Assembly: GCA_001788415.1 (NCBI GenBank)
Contig: MGBV01000099.1
Coordinates: forward strand, 34,430 to 71,294
DNA: 36,865 nucleotides
Direction of reading: 5' to 3'
Source: Candidatus Rokubacteria bacterium GWC2_70_16
GTDB lineage: Bacteria > Methylomirabilota > Methylomirabilia > Rokubacteriales > CSP1-6
The notes under the pieces are model-generated. The model saw nothing but the letters and a program-made list of their open reading frames with translations. It was not told the DNA's origin and ran no database searches. Positions 33,377-36,865 of this stretch are shown here, piece by piece. The position numbers and the translations under genes are program-made. Within the stretch, counting starts at the first letter, position 1; each line of letters opens with the position of its first letter.

Positions 33377-35020
33377 GTGGCTCACCCGGCAGGGCTGCTC
33401 CGGCCTTCCCTCCAGGGGCTCGGCTGGGCGCGGCTCGCGATGGCCGCGCTCGTGTTCGGCGCAGGCACCGCCCTCTGGTACGCCGACGCCCTGCCCTTCC
33501 AGTTCCCGCTCTTCCTCCTGGCCGCGGGGGGCAGCGCGCTCACCTCGCTGCCCCTGCTGCTGGGCCCGCTGCGGATCCCGGACCCCCGCCGCTTCGCCTG
33601 GCTCCAGCTCTCGCTGGACGTGGTCCTGGTCACGGCCATCGTGGCCACCAGCGGCGGCCCGCGGTCGCTCTTCACCTTCGTCTACGTGCTCCTGGTCATG
33701 GAGGGCTCCTTCCTCCTCTCGCGGGTCGGGGGCATGGTCGTGGCCGGACTGTCGAGCCTCCTCTACATCGGCCTCGTGCTCGGCAAGACGATCCTCCCGC
33801 TCGTCGACCTCATGGAGCCCACCGAGACCACGGCGCTGGAGATCCTGACCGTGTTCGTGAACGCGGGTGTGCTCATGATCAGTGCCATCGTGGCCGGCTC
33901 ACTCGCCGAGCGCTACCAGCTGGCCCGGCGGGACCTGGAGGTGCAGCAGCGGCACCTGTCGGACGTCCAGGCCTTCCGGGACCTGATCTTCGAGTCCGTG
34001 GGCACGGGGCTCATCGGCGTGGACCCCGAGCACCGCGTCACGGCGTTCAACCGGGCCGCCGAGGCCATCACCGGCGTCGCGGCGGCCCAGGCCCTCGGCC
34101 AGCCGTGGGCGTCGATCTTCGGCGGCGCCGTGGATCTGGAAGCGGTGCGGGCGGCCGTGGCGGGCGGCGGCCAGTCGCAGCGCCACGAGATCCAGCTCCG
34201 GCGGCGCGACGGGCGCGTCGTCCCGGTGGGCATCTCCTTCTGGCTGCTCAAGTCGGGCGAGGGCGGCGCGGCAGGGGTCATCGGCGTCTGCCAGGACCTC
34301 TCCTCCATCAAGCAGATGGAGGAGCGGGTGCGCCAGGCCGATCGGCTGGCCACGGTGGGGCGGCTGTCGGCGAACATCGCCCACGAGATCCGCAACCCCC
34401 TGGCCTCGGTGTCGGGCGCCATCGAGGTGCTGGCCCGCGAGCTCCCGCCGGACACGACGCGCAGCCGGCTCGTGGAGATCGTGCTGCGGGAGTCGGAGCG
34501 GCTCAACCGGCTGATCTCCGACTTCCTCGAGTACGCGCGGCCGGCGCCCCTCACCCTGGTCGACGTCGACGCGGCGAAGGTGCTCGACGAGGTGCTGCTG
34601 CTCCTCGAGCACCGGCCCCTCCCCGCCGGGGTCAAGGTGATCCGGGAGTACGGCAAGAGCCTGTGGATCCGGGCCGACCCGCAGCAGCTCCGCCAGGCCC
34701 TCTGGAACCTCTGCATCAACGCCGTGCAGTCCATGCCCGACGGCGGCGAGCTCCGGGTCGGGGGCCGGCGGCGACAGGAGGCCCGGGAGGCGCCGGCGCT
34801 GTCCATCTGGGTGACCGACAGCGGGCAGGGAATCTCCGAGAAGGACCTGCCCCACATCTTCGAGCCCTTCTACTCGACGAAGGCGGAGGGCAGCGGCCTC
34901 GGGCTGGCGCTGGTCTACCGCATCGTGCAGGATCACGGTGGGGACGTCGACGTGCGCAGCTGGCCGGGCACGGGCACGACCTTCACGCTGAGCCTGCCGG
35001 CCATCGAGGGACAGGGGTAG
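33377..35020 (+). CDS. pilS: PilS-like sensor histidine kinase
   Basis: This 547-residue membrane kinase has an N-terminal domain of about six membrane segments, a coiled segment, a PAS domain (about residues 200-310, FRDLIFESVGTGLIGVD) and a HisKA domain with phospho-acceptor His336 in NIAHEIRNPLASVSGAIEVL. The HATPase domain has NLCINAVQSM, DSGQGIS, FEPFYSTKAEGSGLGL. It starts at GTG 33377, 10 bases after pilC, and pairs with the sigma-54 activator encoded 101 bases downstream to control pilin expression. Confidence 0.9.
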   Translation: MAHPAGLLRPSLQGLGWARLAMAALVFGAGTALWYADALPFQFPLFLLAAGGSALTSLPLLLGPLRIPDPRRFAWLQLSLDVVLVTAIVATSGGPRSLFTFVYVLLVMEGSFLLSRVGGMVVAGLSSLLYIGLVLGKTILPLVDLMEPTETTALEILTVFVNAGVLMISAIVAGSLAERYQLARRDLEVQQRHLSDVQAFRDLIFESVGTGLIGVDPEHRVTAFNRAAEAITGVAAAQALGQPWASIFGGAVDLEAVRAAVAGGGQSQRHEIQLRRRDGRVVPVGISFWLLKSGEGGAAGVIGVCQDLSSIKQMEERVRQADRLATVGRLSANIAHEIRNPLASVSGAIEVLARELPPDTTRSRLVEIVLRESERLNRLISDFLEYARPAPLTLVDVDAAKVLDEVLLLLEHRPLPAGVKVIREYGKSLWIRADPQQLRQALWNLCINAVQSMPDGGELRVGGRRRQEAREAPALSIWVTDSGQGISEKDLPHIFEPFYSTKAEGSGLGLALVYRIVQDHGGDVDVRSWPGTGTTFTLSLPAIEGQG

Positions 35021-35121
35021 GGGAAGCGCGTGCCTGCGGGCTGCCCCGTGCTAGGCTATGGCCCCAGCCGGGGAGAGCGCGTCGGCAGCCCCCGCCGCCG
35101 CCCCGGACCGAGGGCGATCCC

Positions 35122-36516
35122 ATGAGCGAAGCGCGAGTGCTGGTGGTGGACGACGAGAAGAGCATGCGTGAGCTGCTCGCCATCACCCTGGAGCGGCAGG
35201 GCTACGACGTCAGCGTGGCCGAGGACGGCGAGACGGCCATCGGGGCGGTGCGGCGAGACGGCTTCGACGTGGTCGTCACCGACCTGCGGATGCCCAACGC
35301 CGACGGCCTGCAGGTGCTCCGCGCGGCCAAGGAGCACTCTCCCGAGACCGTCGTGATCGTGATCACCGCCGTCGGGTCCACGGAGACCGCCGTCGAGGCC
35401 ATGAAGCTCGGGGCCTACGACTACATCACCAAGCCGTTCAAGCTGGACGAGATCCACCTGATCATCCGGCGGGCGCTGGAGCGCAAGCGCCTCCGCGACG
35501 AGAACCTCTACCTCCGCAAGCAGCTCGAGACCCAGCACCGCTTCGACAACATCGTCGGCAAGAGCGCCGGCATGGCGGAGGTCTTCGACACCATCCGGAA
35601 GATCGCCGACAGCCCCTCGACGGTCATGGTCTCGGGCGAGAGCGGGACGGGCAAGGAGCTGGTGGCGCGTGCCATCCACTTCAACAGCCAGCGGCGCAGC
35701 AAGCCCTTCGTGTCGGTGAACTGCGGGGCGATCCCGGAAGCCCTGATGGAGTCCGAGCTGTTCGGCCACGTCAAGGGCGCCTTCACCGGCGCCGTCGCCA
35801 ACAAGGTGGGGCTCTTCTCCGCGGCCGAGGGCGGCACGCTGTTCCTCGACGAGATCACCGAGATCCCGGCGCTGCTGCAGGTCAAGCTCCTGCGCGCGAT
35901 CCAGGAGCGGGAGATCCGGCGCGTCGGGGATACCCGCGACGTCAAGGTGGACGTGCGCCTCATCGCCGCCTCGAACCGGGAGCTGGAGCAGGCCGTGAGC
36001 GAGGGAGTGCTCCGGGAGGACCTCTTCTACCGGCTGAACGTCATCCCGATCCACCTCCCGCCCCTGCGCGAGCGGCGCGAGGACATCCCGCTCCTGGTCG
36101 CCCACTGCCTCCAGAAGTTCGGGCGCCAGCTGAGCCGGGAGGTGCGGGGGGTGACCCCGGAGGCCCTGGCCATCCTCGAGCGCTACCACTGGCCGGGCAA
36201 TATCCGGGAGCTGGAGAACGTGCTGGAGCGGGCCATCGTGCTCGGCTCGGGCGAGGCGCTCGGCGCCGATGCCCTGCCTGAGGCCGTCCGGCGGGAGCGC
36301 CCCGTGAAGGCCCTCGAGGTGGAGCTCCCGGAGGACGGCATGGACCTCGAGGCCACGCTCGACGCCCTCGAGCGCCGGTACCTGCAGCGAGCCCTGGATC
36401 GGAGTGGGGGGGTGCAGACCAGGGCGGCCGAGCTGCTGCGGATGACCTTCCGCCAGTTCCGGTACAAGCTGCAGAAACACACGATGACCCGCCGGGGGAC
36501 AGCCCCGGAGGAGTGA
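35122..36516 (+). CDS. pilR: PilR-like sigma-54-dependent response regulator
   Basis: This 464-residue NtrC-type activator has a receiver domain with phospho-acceptor Asp54 ([13 protein letters not shown]), an AAA+ domain with Walker A GESGTGKE near residue 172 and the sigma-54 contact loop GAFTGA near residue 219, and a C-terminal Fis-type helix-turn-helix ([18 protein letters not shown]). Phosphorylated by PilS, it should open sigma-54 promoters such as the one at 36702-36717. Start ATG 35122. Confidence 0.93.
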   Translation: MSEARVLVVDDEKSMRELLAITLERQGYDVSVAEDGETAIGAVRRDGFDVVVTDLRMPNADGLQVLRAAKEHSPETVVIVITAVGSTETAVEAMKLGAYDYITKPFKLDEIHLIIRRALERKRLRDENLYLRKQLETQHRFDNIVGKSAGMAEVFDTIRKIADSPSTVMVSGESGTGKELVARAIHFNSQRRSKPFVSVNCGAIPEALMESELFGHVKGAFTGAVANKVGLFSAAEGGTLFLDEITEIPALLQVKLLRAIQEREIRRVGDTRDVKVDVRLIAASNRELEQAVSEGVLREDLFYRLNVIPIHLPPLRERREDIPLLVAHCLQKFGRQLSREVRGVTPEALAILERYHWPGNIRELENVLERAIVLGSGEALGADALPEAVRRERPVKALEVELPEDGMDLEATLDALERRYLQRALDRSGGVQTRAAELLRMTFRQFRYKLQKHTMTRRGTAPEE

Positions 36517-36635
36517 CATTCTTCGGCTCCGAGGTTACAGCGCGCGTCACCCGGAAGCCGCTCGCATGGTCCGGTCACCGCTTACCGACTCGGCCCGGCG
36601 CGCCTGAAAAGTCACGGTCTTGGGTGGCCTCGTAC

Positions 36636-36669
36636 CTGTCTGTGGCTTGAGAAATGAGGCACAACTGTC
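36636..36669 (+). promoter_or_regulatory. Possible PilR binding sites upstream of the pilin promoter
   Basis: Two CTGTC elements (36636-36640 and 36665-36669) lie 33-66 bases upstream of the -24 element of the pilin promoter. PilR sites in Pseudomonas contain C/G-TGTC repeats. The motif is short, so chance is a real possibility. Confidence 0.35.
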
Positions 36670-36701
36670 GGCGGGCCGACGCTTCCGCGGCTACCGCGAC
36701 G

Positions 36702-36717
36702 TGGCACCTTCCCTGCA
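36702..36717 (+). promoter_or_regulatory. Sigma-54 promoter of the pilin gene
   Basis: TGGCACCTTCCCTGCA carries the -24 GG and -12 GC at exact spacing and matches the consensus TGGCACG-N4-TTGCA at all but two defined positions. The expected start is near 36728, giving a leader of about 69 bases before the pilin ATG. Directly upstream lies the gene for the PilR-type activator, which fits sigma-54 control of the major pilin. Confidence 0.8.
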
Positions 36718-36796
36718 TCGGTCTTGACCGGTCGGCCTCTCTTCTCAAGCGCTCGGGCCGGCCCAGACAACGACATAAAGGGGGACACACGACACC

Positions 36797-36865
36797 ATGT
36801 TGAGCTTCTGGCACAAGAGACGGAAAGTCCTGGGGGGACAGCGCGGCTTCACCCTCATCGAGCTC
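36797..36865 (+). CDS. pilA: Type IV prepilin, N-terminal fragment cut by the window end
   Basis: Only 23 codons are present. A short basic leader ends in GGQRG, followed by FTLIEL, the class III signal cut by prepilin peptidase between Gly and Phe; Glu at mature position 5 is present. GGGGGA lies 12 bases before ATG 36797. Its position after pilSR and a sigma-54 promoter suggests a major pilin, but a minor pilin cannot be excluded from this fragment. Confidence 0.85.
   Translation, partial: MLSFWHKRRKVLGGQRGFTLIEL

Noticed and set aside
36575-36814. 79-codon minus-strand frame over the pilin upstream region
   Set aside because: No motif, no ribosome-binding site, and it covers the sigma-54 promoter and the pilin start.

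Overview
The window is GC-rich (most genes use G/C at third codon positions) and its gene content points to an uncultured bacterium, most likely Candidatus Rokubacteria / Methylomirabilota. That assignment is an inference from the combination of a complete dsr operon, an HspR-type heat-shock operon and a PilB-T-C-S-R cluster, not from any marker gene tree.

Left half (about 285-18920, all + strand): one long dissimilatory sulfur-metabolism operon. Order: tusA, a 2[4Fe-4S] ferredoxin, dsrN, dsrE, a two-gene insert (ExtJ-like small secreted protein and a pentahaem cytochrome with an in-frame UGA, ExtKL-like), dsrF, dsrH, dsrA1-dsrB1, dsrA2-dsrB2, dsrC, an RsbRD_N-domain protein, dsrM, dsrK, dsrJ, dsrO, dsrP, an Rrf2-type regulator with clustered cysteines, precorrin-2 dehydrogenase, uroporphyrinogen-III methyltransferase, an isochorismatase-family hydrolase and an unknown protein. 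Many junctions are ATGA, GTGA or TGATG overlaps. TusA, DsrEFH and DsrC form a sulfur relay, DsrAB is the siroheme sulfite reductase, DsrMKJOP links it to the membrane, and the two porphyrin genes plus DsrN supply amidated siroheme. DsrL, DsrD and DsrT are not in the window, so the direction (oxidation or reduction) is not settled. DsrEFH and TusA favour oxidation.

Middle (18938-26550, all - strand): a Spy/CpxP-like His-rich periplasmic protein, a lytic transglycosylase, and a stress operon read as hsp20 remnant - dnaK - dnaJ - hspR - lon. Its promoter at about 26493-26521 carries a HAIR-like HspR operator over the -35 box, and a rho-independent terminator follows lon. There is no grpE, and the DnaJ J-domain has SPD in place of the invariant HPD.

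Right part (26605-36865): a membrane-anchored unknown, a DUF1844 protein (- strand), mazG with a translationally coupled macrodomain gene, then pilB, pilT, pilC, pilS, pilR and the first 23 codons of a type IV prepilin preceded by a near-consensus sigma-54 promoter.

The most interesting signals are: (1) a candidate selenocysteine multihaem cytochrome inserted between dsrE and dsrF; (2) a tandem duplication of dsrAB in which both DsrA copies carry an N-terminal zinc-ribbon-like extension that is more conserved between the copies than the enzyme core; (3) the DnaJ lacking HPD in an HspR operon with a broken hsp20.
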